From contig NZ_QWLB01000010.1 of assembly GCF_003574355.1 (NCBI RefSeq), positions 1 to 64,000 on the forward strand: a stretch of DNA of 64,000 bases. The letters are read 5' to 3'. This DNA is from Meiothermus granaticius NBRC 107808 (lineage in GTDB: Bacteria; Deinococcota; Deinococci; Deinococcales; Thermaceae). Shown here piece by piece: positions 8,985-17,296 of this stretch. A program made the translations under genes and the position numbers. The notes beneath the pieces are model-generated. The model saw only the letters and a program-made list of their open reading frames with translations. It made no database searches and was not told the DNA's origin. Within the stretch, counting starts at the first letter, position 1. Every line of letters starts with the position of its first letter.

Positions 8985-9001
8985 TTAGATTTATAATCTA
9001 A
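8985..9001 (+). promoter_or_regulatory. palindromic operator overlapping the -10 of the Gfo/Idh gene
   Basis: Perfect inverted repeat TTAGATT-TAT-AATCTAA. A consensus -10 TATAAT (8992-8997) lies inside it, 7 bases before the GTG start at 9005. The half-site recurs in the promoter of the DeoR gene at 18230-18246. Confidence 0.55.
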
Positions 9002-9004
9002 TCT

Positions 9005-10222
9005 GTGAAAAAAGGTAAGGAGTTCGCCAACCGGCTCCACGCCCTGGTGCCAAAGTTCGCTTATGTGCCCCAGGCCGACCGCTTCCTGATGGATCCCGGC
9101 CCCCTCAAATACCGCTTCAACGTGATCGGAACCGGGGTCAACGGGCAAGAACACATCACCGTGACCCTGCTCGAGGGCCGCAACACCATTCACGGGGTTT
9201 ATGACCCCAACCCCAGCAGCGTGGAGGGGGCCAAGCGGGCCAAAGCCCGGTTCTCCACGGAACCGCTGGTGGTGTACGAGAGCCTCGAGGCCGCCTGCAA
9301 CGACCCGGCGGTGGATGGGCTGATCATCTGCACCCCCAACCACACCCACCTCGAGGTGCTAAAAGTGGCCGTGCAGTCCGGCAAGCACATCCTGCTGGAA
9401 AAGCCCATGGCCACCAACCTGCCGGATGCCTATGAAATCTGGCAGATGGCTAGGGCCTACCCCAAGGTGCTACAGATCGGCCTTCAGTATCGTTACAAGC
9501 CCATCTACGTGGAGGCCATCCACGAGGCCAAGGTGCGGCGCAGCCTGGGCGAGGTCAAGACCCTGACCATCCTCGAGCACCGCGAGCCCTTCCTGGACAA
9601 GGTGGGGCAGTGGAACAAGTTCTCCAAATACTCGGGCGGCACCCTGGTGGAGAAGTGCTGCCACTACTTCGACCTGTTCAACCTGTTTGCCGGGTCGCGC
9701 CCGGTGAGCGTGTACGCCTCGGGCAGCCAGGCGGTCAACTTCAAGGACTTCGAGTACGGCGGCGAGCGGTCCGACATCCTGGACAATGCCTTTGTGATTG
9801 TGGAGTACCAAAACGGGGTGCGGGCCAACTTCAACCTGTGCATGTTCGCCCCCATGGTTTACGAAGAACTGGTCATCTGCGGCGACGAGGGCCGCCTTAA
9901 GGCCAGCGAGGGCGTGAACGGCCAGGCCTACTCCAAGTGGGAGAACTACCTCGAGGTGATTGCCCTCCCCGACCGTACCTCCCGCACCCTAACCCCCAGC
10001 TACCCCGCGGTTATCGAGGAAACCGGCCACAGCGGGGCCACCTACTACGAGCACCTGCGCTGGACCCAAGCCATGGACGGCCAGCCCAGCACCGCTGCCA
10101 CCGCCGAAGAGGGCTTCTGGAGTGTGGTGGTGGGGGTGGCTGCGGAGGAGTCGGTGAAGCGGGGCACCAAGGTGGGGGTGAAGGAGCTGCTCGAGGCGAA
10201 TGGCCTAGGGCACCTCTCCTGA
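9005..10222 (+). CDS. Gfo/Idh/MocA family NAD(P)-dependent oxidoreductase
   Basis: 405 residues. The Rossmann segment is unusual in starting near residue 35 (FNVIGTGVNGQEHI). The family motif LLEKPMATN follows at about 130, and the catalytic His is expected in the CCHYFDLF segment. Members oxidise sugars, inositols or hydrolyse glycosides with bound NAD; the substrate is unknown. GTG 9005 lies 7 bases after a TATAAT box (leaderless). The promoter palindrome suggests control by a sugar-responsive regulator, possibly the DeoR protein at 18280. Confidence 0.85.
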   Translation: MKKGKEFANRLHALVPKFAYVPQADRFLMDPGPLKYRFNVIGTGVNGQEHITVTLLEGRNTIHGVYDPNPSSVEGAKRAKARFSTEPLVVYESLEAACNDPAVDGLIICTPNHTHLEVLKVAVQSGKHILLEKPMATNLPDAYEIWQMARAYPKVLQIGLQYRYKPIYVEAIHEAKVRRSLGEVKTLTILEHREPFLDKVGQWNKFSKYSGGTLVEKCCHYFDLFNLFAGSRPVSVYASGSQAVNFKDFEYGGERSDILDNAFVIVEYQNGVRANFNLCMFAPMVYEELVICGDEGRLKASEGVNGQAYSKWENYLEVIALPDRTSRTLTPSYPAVIEETGHSGATYYEHLRWTQAMDGQPSTAATAEEGFWSVVVGVAAEESVKRGTKVGVKELLEANGLGHLS

Positions 10223-10242
10223 AATGGGGTAGATTAAGCTGG

Positions 10243-10668
10243 ATGCAGCCCACCAAAGCCAACCCTGCTCCCCTGGATCGCAACGCCCTGTTGTTGGCTT
10301 TTGCCTGGCTTGTGGCGGTTGTGGCCACCCTGGGTAGCTTGTACTACTCGCAAGTTCGCCACTTTATCCCCTGCGAGATGTGTTGGTATCAGCGCATCTT
10401 CATGTATCCCAACGCCATTATTTTAGGGATTGCCCTGTGGCGCAGCGATTACGCCGCCCGGTGGTATGCCCTGCCGCTCTCGATCATCGGGGCCGGGTAC
10501 AGCATCAAGCACCTGCTCGAGCAAGCCGGAATCCTCTCCTCGGCCTGTAGCGGCCCCATCTCCTGTAGCAGCGAGTACATCCCGCAGTTCCCCATCCCCC
10601 TGCAAGCCCTGATCGCTTTTGTGCTGATCACGGTGGCCCTGCTGCTGATTCGTCCGGCAAAGCGCTAG
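10243..10668 (+). CDS. dsbB: DsbB/BdbC-like disulfide bond formation protein
   Basis: 141 residues with four membrane spans. The first redox pair is in IPCEMCWYQR (Cys44, Cys47), the second is Cys102 and Cys108 (CSGPISC). It reoxidises a periplasmic DsbA-type thiol oxidase using quinone. ATG 10243 follows a TAGATT -10 box (10230-10235) by 7 bases, so it can be transcribed on its own although it sits only 20 bases after the Gfo/Idh gene. Its stop overlaps the convergent HD gene by 4 bases. Confidence 0.9.
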   Translation: MQPTKANPAPLDRNALLLAFAWLVAVVATLGSLYYSQVRHFIPCEMCWYQRIFMYPNAIILGIALWRSDYAARWYALPLSIIGAGYSIKHLLEQAGILSSACSGPISCSSEYIPQFPIPLQALIAFVLITVALLLIRPAKR

Positions 10669-11246
10669 GGCTGGGCCGTCCCCTGCCCATCCAAACCCAA
10701 GCGCTGGGCATCCGCCTTCATGGCCTCCAGCACGAAGGCCATGTGATCTTCCAGGCTCACCCCGAGCTCTTCCGCCCCGCGCAGGATTCCCTCTCGATCC
10801 ACCCGGGCGGCAAAGGCCTTATCCTTGAATTTCTTCTTGAGGCTGGAAAGCTCGAGGCTAGCGATGCTCTTATCCGGACGCACGTACACCGCAGCGGTGA
10901 TGAGCCCCACCAGCTCATCCACCGCAAACAGCGTTTTGGCCATTTGGGTCTCGCGGGGATACTCAGGCTTATCGGTGTGACCCAGGATGGCGGCCAAAAC
11001 GTCCTCGGGATAGCCCATCTCGCGCAGCATCTGCACCCCTCGCTCGGGGTGGGTCTGGGGGGCTTGTTCGTAGTCGTAGTCATGCAAAACCCCAACCACA
11101 GCCCATTTCTCCTCGTCCTCACCGAATTTGCGGGCATAGGCCCGCATGGCCGTCTCCACCGCCAACATGTGTCGCTGCAGGCTCTCCGAGGGGGTAAAGC
11201 GCCGCATTAGGGCCAGGGCATCGTCGTAAACCATGTAGATCGCCAT
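10665..11246 (-). CDS. HD domain protein (predicted metal-dependent phosphohydrolase)
   Basis: 193 residues. His/Asp residues of the HD fold are seen in LQRHMLAVE, LHDYDYE and LGHTDKP. Family members hydrolyse nucleotides or phosphomonoesters; the substrate is not apparent. A clear promoter precedes it on the minus strand: TTGACG (11276-11281), 17 bases, GACACT (11253-11258), then 6 bases to ATG 11246. The mRNA is probably leaderless. Confidence 0.82.
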   Translation of the reverse strand: MAIYMVYDDALALMRRFTPSESLQRHMLAVETAMRAYARKFGEDEEKWAVVGVLHDYDYEQAPQTHPERGVQMLREMGYPEDVLAAILGHTDKPEYPRETQMAKTLFAVDELVGLITAAVYVRPDKSIASLELSSLKKKFKDKAFAARVDREGILRGAEELGVSLEDHMAFVLEAMKADAQRLGLDGQGTAQP

Positions 11247-11252
11247 GAGGAA

Positions 11253-11281
11253 AGTGTCGGGGCTCGAGGCTCGAGCGTCAA
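11253..11281 (-). promoter_or_regulatory. promoter of the HD domain gene
   Basis: TTGACG at 11276-11281 and GACACT at 11253-11258 (minus strand) with 17-base spacing; the start codon lies 6 bases past the -10. The region is shared with the divergent ispF promoter. Confidence 0.6.
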
Positions 11282-11303
11282 GGGGCGCGGTAGGCTATAG
11301 GCC

Positions 11304-11822
11304 GTGGAAAAGCCCCCGCTGTCACTGACCCCGCTTACCCGCATTGGGTACGGCGAGGACGCCCATCGCCTGGCCGAAGGACGAGAACTATGGCTGGGCG
11401 GGGTACAAATCGAGAGCCCCCGTGGAGCCATCGCACACTCCGATGGAGATGTTCTTCTACATGCCCTCTCCGATGCGCTGTTGTCCGCTTTGGCCCTGGG
11501 CGATATCGGCACCCTATTTCCCGATACCGATCCCGCCTGGAAAGGGCTGAGCAGCCGGGTGATCCTCGAGGCCACGCTGGAACGGGTTCGAAAACACAAC
11601 CATCGGCTCCGCCAGGTCTCTGCGGTGATCACCCTGGATACCCCTAAGCTGGGGCCCTTCAGGGCCCAGGTCCAGGCCCACCTTGCCCTCCTGACCGGTC
11701 TCCCTGCCGATCGCATCGGCCTCACCTTCAAAACTTCCGAAGGGCTGGCCCCTGATCACGTGCAGTGCCGGGCGATGGTGGGCCTGGGTTTGGCGGAGAA
11801 CACCCAGCCCGGTCAAAGCTAA
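11304..11822 (+). CDS. ispF: 2-C-methyl-D-erythritol 2,4-cyclodiphosphate synthase
   Basis: 172 residues. The signature GYGEDAHR (about 15-22) and [12 protein letters not shown] (about 44-55) carry the Zn ligands. The enzyme makes MEcPP in the methylerythritol phosphate isoprenoid pathway and is a cytosolic trimer. GTG 11304 lies 7 bases after TAGGCT (11291-11296), consistent with a leaderless start. Confidence 0.95.
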   Translation: MEKPPLSLTPLTRIGYGEDAHRLAEGRELWLGGVQIESPRGAIAHSDGDVLLHALSDALLSALALGDIGTLFPDTDPAWKGLSSRVILEATLERVRKHNHRLRQVSAVITLDTPKLGPFRAQVQAHLALLTGLPADRIGLTFKTSEGLAPDHVQCRAMVGLGLAENTQPGQS

Positions 11823-11849
11823 AGGCCTCTGGGCCAGGCCCAGGGGCCT
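11823..11849. terminator. stem-loop between convergent ispF and aldo/keto reductase genes
   Basis: An 11-bp stem (11823-11833 with 11839-11849, one G-T pair) with a 5-base loop. No T-run follows on either strand, so it may act as a bidirectional transcript end rather than a strong intrinsic terminator. Confidence 0.5.
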
Positions 11850-12792
11850 ATGCCGCAGCGGTGATCTGATCAACCTCCATCCGTTCTTCCGGGGTGAGCA
11901 CCCAGCCTGCGGCATTCGCGTTTTGTTCCACCTGCTCGGGCTTGGTTGCCCCGGCAATCACGCTCGAGACCACCGGGTTGGTGGCCAGCCAGCTAAAGGC
12001 CAGCTCGAGCAGGGTATGCCCCCGGGCCTTGGCAAAGGCCTCCAAGCGCTCAACCTTCTGCCAGTTAGCCTCGGTCATCACCGCTTCGGCCCGGGCCGGA
12101 TTGGTCGTCAGTCGGGCCCCTTCAGGCAGGGCTTCTCCCCTACGGTATTTACCGGTGAGCAGCCCATTGGCCAGCGGGAAATAGGGCAGGAGCCCCAACC
12201 CATACCTTCGGGCTGCGGGCAGCAGTTCCTGCTCGAGACCGCGCACCAAAAGGCTATACTCGTCCTGAATGCTGATAAAGCCCTCGAGGCCCAGGCTCTT
12301 CGCCGTCCACTGGGCTTCCACTACCTGCCAAGCCGGCAGGTTCGAGCAGCCGATGTAGCGCACCATGCCTTGGCGAATCAGATCGTTGAGGGTACGCAGG
12401 GTCTCCTCAATGGGGGTGTGGGGATCGGCGGTGTGCAGCTGGTAGAGGTCGAGGTAATCGGTCTTGAGCCGCTTCAAGCTGGCCTGAATTGCCTTGAGGA
12501 TGTAGCCCCTCGAGGCCCCCCGCAGCTTCCCGGCATCATCCATCGGCATGGCGAATTTGCTGGCGATCACCACCCTTTCCCGCTCACTCCCCAAATAGGT
12601 TCCCAAGATGGTCTCTGATCCGCCCCGGTTGCCATACACATCGGCGGTGTCAAACAGGGTAATCCCCAGATCCAGGGCTTTGCGGATCACCGCCTTGGAA
12701 GCAGCCACTCCGATCCGCCCACCAAAGTTGTTGCAGCCCAACCCCACCCGCGAAACCCGCAGCCCCGAGTTACCCACGTTGCGCTCTTCCAT
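11848..12792 (-). CDS. aldo/keto reductase
   Basis: 314 residues, TIM barrel. The catalytic tetrad is visible: Asp and Tyr in LFDTADVYGN, Lys in VIASKF and His in YQLHTADP. The NADPH-binding C-terminal part ends VIAGATKPEQVEQN. It reduces carbonyls with NADPH; the physiological substrate is unknown. The start at 12792 has the strong ribosome site AAGGAGGGG. Confidence 0.92.
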   Translation of the reverse strand: MEERNVGNSGLRVSRVGLGCNNFGGRIGVAASKAVIRKALDLGITLFDTADVYGNRGGSETILGTYLGSERERVVIASKFAMPMDDAGKLRGASRGYILKAIQASLKRLKTDYLDLYQLHTADPHTPIEETLRTLNDLIRQGMVRYIGCSNLPAWQVVEAQWTAKSLGLEGFISIQDEYSLLVRGLEQELLPAARRYGLGLLPYFPLANGLLTGKYRRGEALPEGARLTTNPARAEAVMTEANWQKVERLEAFAKARGHTLLELAFSWLATNPVVSSVIAGATKPEQVEQNANAAGWVLTPEERMEVDQITAAA

Positions 12793-12900
12793 GCTCCCCT
12801 CCTTTGCGCAACTATACCCAGCGGCTCAGGCCCAGCGGTTAGGAGGGGGCTTACTAAGGTTGACCCAGATCCATCGGTGCGGCAAAGCCGGGGGTTCCCT

Positions 12901-12928
12901 TTTACTGGGCTGGCCTCGAGGCTATGAT
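12901..12928 (+). promoter_or_regulatory. promoter of the Rrf2 regulator
   Basis: TTTACT at 12901-12906 and TATGAT at 12923-12928 with 16-base spacing. Start codon at 12955 with AAGGTAAGG in between, so this message has a short leader. Confidence 0.55.
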
Positions 12929-12954
12929 CTTAGAAAACCGCGAAAGGTAAGGCC

Positions 12955-13440
12955 ATGCGTCTATCCAACACAGATATCTACGCATTGAAAGCCCTGGGTT
13001 ACTTAGGAACTCAAGCCGAAGGAATCTACATCGGAAGCGAGGATTTGAGTGCGGCCATAGGGGTGCGCCGAACCTACCTCGTGCGCATCCTGGCCGCGCT
13101 CGCCAACCACGGGCTGGTCCAGTCGAAGAAAGGGGTCGGGGGTGGGTACAGCCTGCCCAAACCACCCCAAGAAATCACCTTGCGGGACGTGCTTCGCGCC
13201 GTAGATGGCCCCATCGCTCCCCTCTCCTGCGTGAGCCTCAATTGGCCCAAGAGCTGCCCGGAAGAAAACCGTTGCTGTGCCCGAAACCGGGTCTGGATCC
13301 GGGTACGAGATGCGGTCCTGGAGGCCCTCAGTCAGGTCACCGTGGCCGATTTAGCCGATGACTTCCGGCAGGGAATTGACTACTCCTCCTGTCTCGAGCA
13401 TCTCCTCCCGCCCAGCGAGCTGCTCATGCCCCGGGAGTGA
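12955..13440 (+). CDS. Rrf2 family transcription regulator, probably Fe-S binding
   Basis: 161 residues. An N-terminal winged helix (about 5-65, with GVGGGYSL) is followed by a cysteine cluster at Cys92, Cys101, Cys107 and Cys108. This resembles the three-cysteine cluster of IscR/NsrR/RsrR-type sensors. It may sense Fe-S status, NO or sulfur compounds; which one is not determinable. The next gene (13583) has a strong promoter with an inverted repeat that is a good candidate target. Confidence 0.88.
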   Translation: MRLSNTDIYALKALGYLGTQAEGIYIGSEDLSAAIGVRRTYLVRILAALANHGLVQSKKGVGGGYSLPKPPQEITLRDVLRAVDGPIAPLSCVSLNWPKSCPEENRCCARNRVWIRVRDAVLEALSQVTVADLADDFRQGIDYSSCLEHLLPPSELLMPRE

Positions 13441-13492
13441 TCGCCGGCTGAGGGCTCGGTATCTCCCTCCGGTCTCAGAGAAGGGACAATAG

Positions 13493-13521
13493 TTTACATA
13501 TTTTGTAATCTGCATTATGCT
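13493..13521 (+). promoter_or_regulatory. promoter with internal inverted repeat before the DUF4395 gene
   Basis: TTTACA (13493-13498), 17 bases, TATGCT (13516-13521). Within it TTACA-TATTT-TGTAA (13494-13508) forms an inverted repeat between -35 and -10, the right place for a repressor such as the adjacent Rrf2 protein. About 55 bases of untranslated leader follow, with a CCTGAG/CTCAGG stem. Confidence 0.6.
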
Positions 13522-13582
13522 GTGCAGCACCTGAGATGGTAGGTCTCCCCTCAGGCCGGAGGCGTAGCCAGCGAGGAAGTCT

Positions 13583-13996
13583 ATGTCAGGAACCGATATC
13601 TATCAGCTTCGCTTCAATCAAGTGGTGTTGCTGGCCCTGACCGGGCTGGCCCTGCTCACTGCACAGCCCTGGATAATTGGGGTGCTGTTCGTGCTGATGT
13701 TTTCCCAGCACCTGGGCTTTGATGCTCTGGTGGGGCTTAAGCGGCTCGGGCGGATCCCCCAGCATAGGGTCGACGAAGACCCTAGGCCCCATCGCTTTGC
13801 CCGCAGCGTCGGAAGTGCCTTTTTGGGTCTGGCCGCCCTGGCCTTCCTGTGGGGCGCCAACCCGGTGGGTTGGGTGCTGGCGATCACGGTGGCCCTGCTG
13901 GCCCTCCTCAGCCTCACTACGCGCATCTGTGTGGGCTGCTTCCTTTATTTTCAACTCAGAATGTTGCAGCACCACCTCAGCCGCTCGAGGTCTTAG
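13583..13996 (+). CDS. DUF4395-like membrane protein
   Basis: 137 residues with about four membrane spans. It begins with the FNQ motif and ends with RICVGCFLYFQL, a Cys-x2-Cys pair typical of DUF4395 proteins. These are often found near thiol/sulfur-transfer genes; biochemical role unknown. A GAGGAAG ribosome site precedes ATG 13583. It follows the Rrf2 gene and overlaps the convergent ruvA by 4 bases. Confidence 0.7.
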   Translation: MSGTDIYQLRFNQVVLLALTGLALLTAQPWIIGVLFVLMFSQHLGFDALVGLKRLGRIPQHRVDEDPRPHRFARSVGSAFLGLAALAFLWGANPVGWVLAITVALLALLSLTTRICVGCFLYFQLRMLQHHLSRSRS

Positions 13997-14574
13997 CGCA
14001 ACGCCTTGAGCGCCAGCTTGATCAGCTCTTGGGTGCCCGCTTCTGGGTGCTTGCGGGCCACTTCGGCCACCACGCTGCGCACCGGACCCTCCCGAAAACC
14101 CAAGGTGATCAGGGCCAGCTCGGCCTCCTCGGTTGCAGCGCTGTGAACCAAGGCCCCGCCCTGGTCCATCAGATGAGCCGGAACCCGGCCCCGCAGCTCC
14201 AGCGCGATGCGTTCGGCCAGCTTTTTGCCCACCCCAGGAGCCGAGGTGAGCAGGCGCAGGTCGCCCTCTGTGAGGGCTCGAGCCAGAAGTCCGGGGGGCT
14301 GCGAGGAGAGCAAGCTGAGGGCTACCTTGGGGCCCACCCCCGAAACCCCCAGCAAGACCTCGAACAGCTCGAGGCTTGGCTCATCGGCGAAGCCGTAGAG
14401 GGAGAGCTCGTCCTCGCGCACGATCAGGTGGGTGTGTAGGGTCACCTCCCCCTGGCTGGGCAGCGCAGAGAGGGTGGAGGTGGGGCAGGTTACCTCGAGG
14501 CCTAGCCCGTTGACCCGCACAACTACGCTGGTCTCGGTCTTGCGCAGCACCGGCCCTTGCAGGTAGCGAATCAC
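13993..14574 (-). CDS. ruvA: Holliday junction branch migration protein RuvA
   Basis: 193 residues. An N-terminal OB fold is followed by two helix-hairpin-helix motifs (GVSGVGPKVALSLL and SAPGVGKKLAERIAL) and a small domain III that contacts RuvB. I choose GTG 14574 (MIRYLQG) over the ATG two codons upstream. TAAGCT at 14581-14586 (minus strand) ends 6 bases before this GTG, the leaderless spacing seen throughout the window, and the shorter start fits the family. No ruvB or ruvC is nearby. Confidence 0.93.
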   Translation of the reverse strand: MIRYLQGPVLRKTETSVVVRVNGLGLEVTCPTSTLSALPSQGEVTLHTHLIVREDELSLYGFADEPSLELFEVLLGVSGVGPKVALSLLSSQPPGLLARALTEGDLRLLTSAPGVGKKLAERIALELRGRVPAHLMDQGGALVHSAATEEAELALITLGFREGPVRSVVAEVARKHPEAGTQELIKLALKALR

Positions 14575-14691
14575 GGCCATAGCTTATCGCAGCCGGTCAG
14601 GAGCCGGAAGTTGGCCCCTATGCACCTTGGGCCCGGATTGAAGCTTAAACGCACCGACCCCATCGAGAGGCTGCTCTAAACTCAACTGGAG

Positions 14692-16311
14692 ATGCTCGCC
14701 CTTCGTGCCCACCTCTGGCTCAATGGCTTGCGGCACGCCCCCGGAGCGGTGATGGTCGGAGCGCTGCTGGGGGCTGGGCTGGTGTATCTGGCCTGGGCCG
14801 GGACCAGCTGGTTCCTAGATTTCCTAAACCAGTTTCCCCTGGCGGGCCGGGTGGTGGCTGAGCGCACCTTAGGCAGCCTGCTCCTGGTGCTCTCCTCCTC
14901 GGTGGTGCTTTCGGCCTTGCCCAACGCAGTGGCGGTGCTCTACACCTCAGAGGATCTGCCCCTGCACCTGGCGCTGCCCCAGCCAGCAAGCCGGGTGTTC
15001 TTGTTCAAGGTCGGAGAGGTGTTTGTGACCACCGCCCTGCTCCCTACGCTGCTGACCTTACCGGTCTTGTACGCCTACGGCGCCCACCACAGCGCCAGCC
15101 TCATTTTCTATCCCGGAGCTACCGTGATCGCGCTGGCGTTGTTCGCCTTCCCGGTAGCCCTGGGGGTGGGGCTGGCCCTGCCGCTGGTGCGGTACGCTCC
15201 TGCCGGACGGGCCCGGGAGTGGGCCGCAGCGGTCGGCGCGGTGCTCGGGGGTGGGCTCATCCTGTTGCTGCGGGCTCTGCGCCCTGAGGTATTGCTACAG
15301 ACCAACTTTGCTAACCCTGAGCAGCTCGAGCGCTTCCTGCAGAGTTTCCGCGACCCTTCGGCCCCATTTCTGCCCTCAGGGTTGGCTCAGGCTGGGTTGA
15401 ATGGCCTGATTGCTGGGGAGGTCGTGCCCCAGTTCTGGATATTGCTGGGGGCATCGGTCGGGCTCCTGCTGATGGCAGGGCTAGCGGCTGGAAACGCCTA
15501 CCAACAAGGCTGGGTGCGCACCCTCGAGGGAACGGTGCGTGAGCGCGGCCTCTTGCCGCCTGGCCTGCTGGACCGCGTATCCGCTTGGGGCCTGGTCTGG
15601 GCCCTGTGGGTGAGGGATCTACGGCTGTTCTTCCGCGATGCCAATCAGGCCGCACAGCTTGTGCTGGTAGGGGTCTTGGTCTTGCTCTACACCACCAGCC
15701 TACAGTACCTGCCCATGCAGGAGACCCGGTTCAAGGTGGTGGCGGGGTTTTTGCACCTAGCCTTTCAAGGCTTTGTGATCTCAGGGGTCGGGGTGCGGCT
15801 GGCCTACCCGCTGTATAGCCTCGAAGGCCAGGGATTCTGGATGCTCCAGACCGGGCCCGTCTCCAAAGCCGTGGTGCTCTTGAGCCGCTTCGCCTTGGCC
15901 CTGTTCTTTCTGCTCCCACTCGGGCTACTGCTGGGGTATTTTTCACCCAGGGTGCTGGGCCTGGACGCCAACCTGACGACCCTCTCCCTGCTGCTGGGGG
16001 TCGCTTCGGCCCTGGCCGCTGCGGGGTTGGGGGTTGGGTTAGGGGCGGCATATCCCAAATTCGATGCGCCCAATCCCGCCGAGGTTCCCATCGGCATGGG
16101 GGGGTTCTTGTACATGGGCTTGAGCCTGCTGCACAGCGCGGGGCTGGTGCTGCTGGCGGCCCGGCCGGTTTACCTAATGCTCACCCGGGGCGAAACCGCC
16201 TACTTTTCCGGGGCCGAGGGGGGCTTGTGGATGCTGGCCCTGCTGGCTGCAACCCTGATTCCCACGGTACTGGCCTTGCTCTGGGGCTATCGGCGGATGG
16301 GCGATGCGTAA
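14692..16311 (+). CDS. ABC-2 type / putative ABC exporter membrane protein
   Basis: 539 residues, strongly hydrophobic, with about 12 membrane segments and few charged loops. It looks like the membrane half of a large ABC exporter of the ABC-2 group. No ATP-binding gene lies next to it, so the partner must be elsewhere. Cargo unknown. A TAAACT box (14677-14682) lies 9 bases before ATG 14692. Confidence 0.65.
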   Translation: MLALRAHLWLNGLRHAPGAVMVGALLGAGLVYLAWAGTSWFLDFLNQFPLAGRVVAERTLGSLLLVLSSSVVLSALPNAVAVLYTSEDLPLHLALPQPASRVFLFKVGEVFVTTALLPTLLTLPVLYAYGAHHSASLIFYPGATVIALALFAFPVALGVGLALPLVRYAPAGRAREWAAAVGAVLGGGLILLLRALRPEVLLQTNFANPEQLERFLQSFRDPSAPFLPSGLAQAGLNGLIAGEVVPQFWILLGASVGLLLMAGLAAGNAYQQGWVRTLEGTVRERGLLPPGLLDRVSAWGLVWALWVRDLRLFFRDANQAAQLVLVGVLVLLYTTSLQYLPMQETRFKVVAGFLHLAFQGFVISGVGVRLAYPLYSLEGQGFWMLQTGPVSKAVVLLSRFALALFFLLPLGLLLGYFSPRVLGLDANLTTLSLLLGVASALAAAGLGVGLGAAYPKFDAPNPAEVPIGMGGFLYMGLSLLHSAGLVLLAARPVYLMLTRGETAYFSGAEGGLWMLALLAATLIPTVLALLWGYRRMGDA

Positions 16312-16391
16312 CCCACCCGAGCACCCTCAGCCGCCGCTTTGAAACCCGGTAAACCAACGGGAAGCAGATCTGTTGCTAGATTGGGTTAGAG

Positions 16392-17270
16392 ATGCTCACC
16401 CGCCGCCGTTTCCTTGCTTTGGCTGGAGTTGCCGGATTGGGGCTCGTGGGGGGAGCAGGAGCAGTGGTGGCCCAAAGCTACCCCTTTCGGATCAACCGGC
16501 AACAACGCCCATTGTCAGGGCTCGAGCGGCCCCTGCGAATGGTGCAGCTCTCCGATCTACACTATGGCCCCTTCATTCACGCGACCTCGGTGGCCCGGTG
16601 GGTGGATGCAGCGCTGCAACAAGCCCCCGATGTGATCGTGATCACCGGCGACCTGGTTGATGCGGGCTCGAGAATTCGCTGGCGGGCTTCTGCGAACAAC
16701 CCTCTGACCCCCGACCTGGATTTGCTGATCGCAGAGCTGGGGCGGCTCCAGGCCCCCCTGGGGGTGTACAGCATCTGGGGAAACCACGACAACTGGGCCC
16801 CCAGCGCTAAACGCTACCTGCAGGAACGGCTGCCTGAGGTGGGGATTCGGATCCTCAACAATCAGGGGCAGCTCCTGCGCCCAGACTTCTACCTGGGCGG
16901 GGTGGATGACTTCTGGGACGGTCACGCCGACGTGTTTGCCGCGTTGGGCAACTACAAACCGGGCCCGGCTTGTGTGATGCTGGCGCATAACCCCGATTAC
17001 CTTGACTTCTTCTTTCGCCGTCCGGTGGATCTGGGCATCTGTGGGCACACCCACGGCGGTCAGGTGTTCTTGCCGCACTATGGCGCGCCCTGGACCCCTT
17101 CATGGTATGGGGCTACCTACCTGGGCGGCTGGTATCCACCGGGTCAGAGCCCCACCCTACCCCCGGTGCTGGGGTTCGTCTCCAAGGGCCTGGGCATGAC
17201 CGCTGTGCCTTTACGCCTCAACGCCCCCGCGGAGGTCGTCGTGCTGGATTTGCAGCCCTTGGCCCGATAG
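16392..17270 (+). CDS. Tat-exported metallophosphoesterase (YkuE-like)
   Basis: 292 residues. The N terminus TRRRFLALAG followed by a hydrophobic stretch is a twin-arginine signal. The calcineurin-like motifs are all present: SDLHYG (about 54-59), ITGDLVD, WGNHDNW and GHTHGGQ near 220. It likely hydrolyses phosphoesters on the outside of the cytoplasmic membrane. It forms a tandem pair with the next gene, sharing the preceding segment QRPLxGLxRPLR. Confidence 0.9.
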   Translation: MLTRRRFLALAGVAGLGLVGGAGAVVAQSYPFRINRQQRPLSGLERPLRMVQLSDLHYGPFIHATSVARWVDAALQQAPDVIVITGDLVDAGSRIRWRASANNPLTPDLDLLIAELGRLQAPLGVYSIWGNHDNWAPSAKRYLQERLPEVGIRILNNQGQLLRPDFYLGGVDDFWDGHADVFAALGNYKPGPACVMLAHNPDYLDFFFRRPVDLGICGHTHGGQVFLPHYGAPWTPSWYGATYLGGWYPPGQSPTLPPVLGFVSKGLGMTAVPLRLNAPAEVVVLDLQPLAR

Positions 17271-17296
17271 GAGCCAAAGAACGGTAGCATGGGGCG

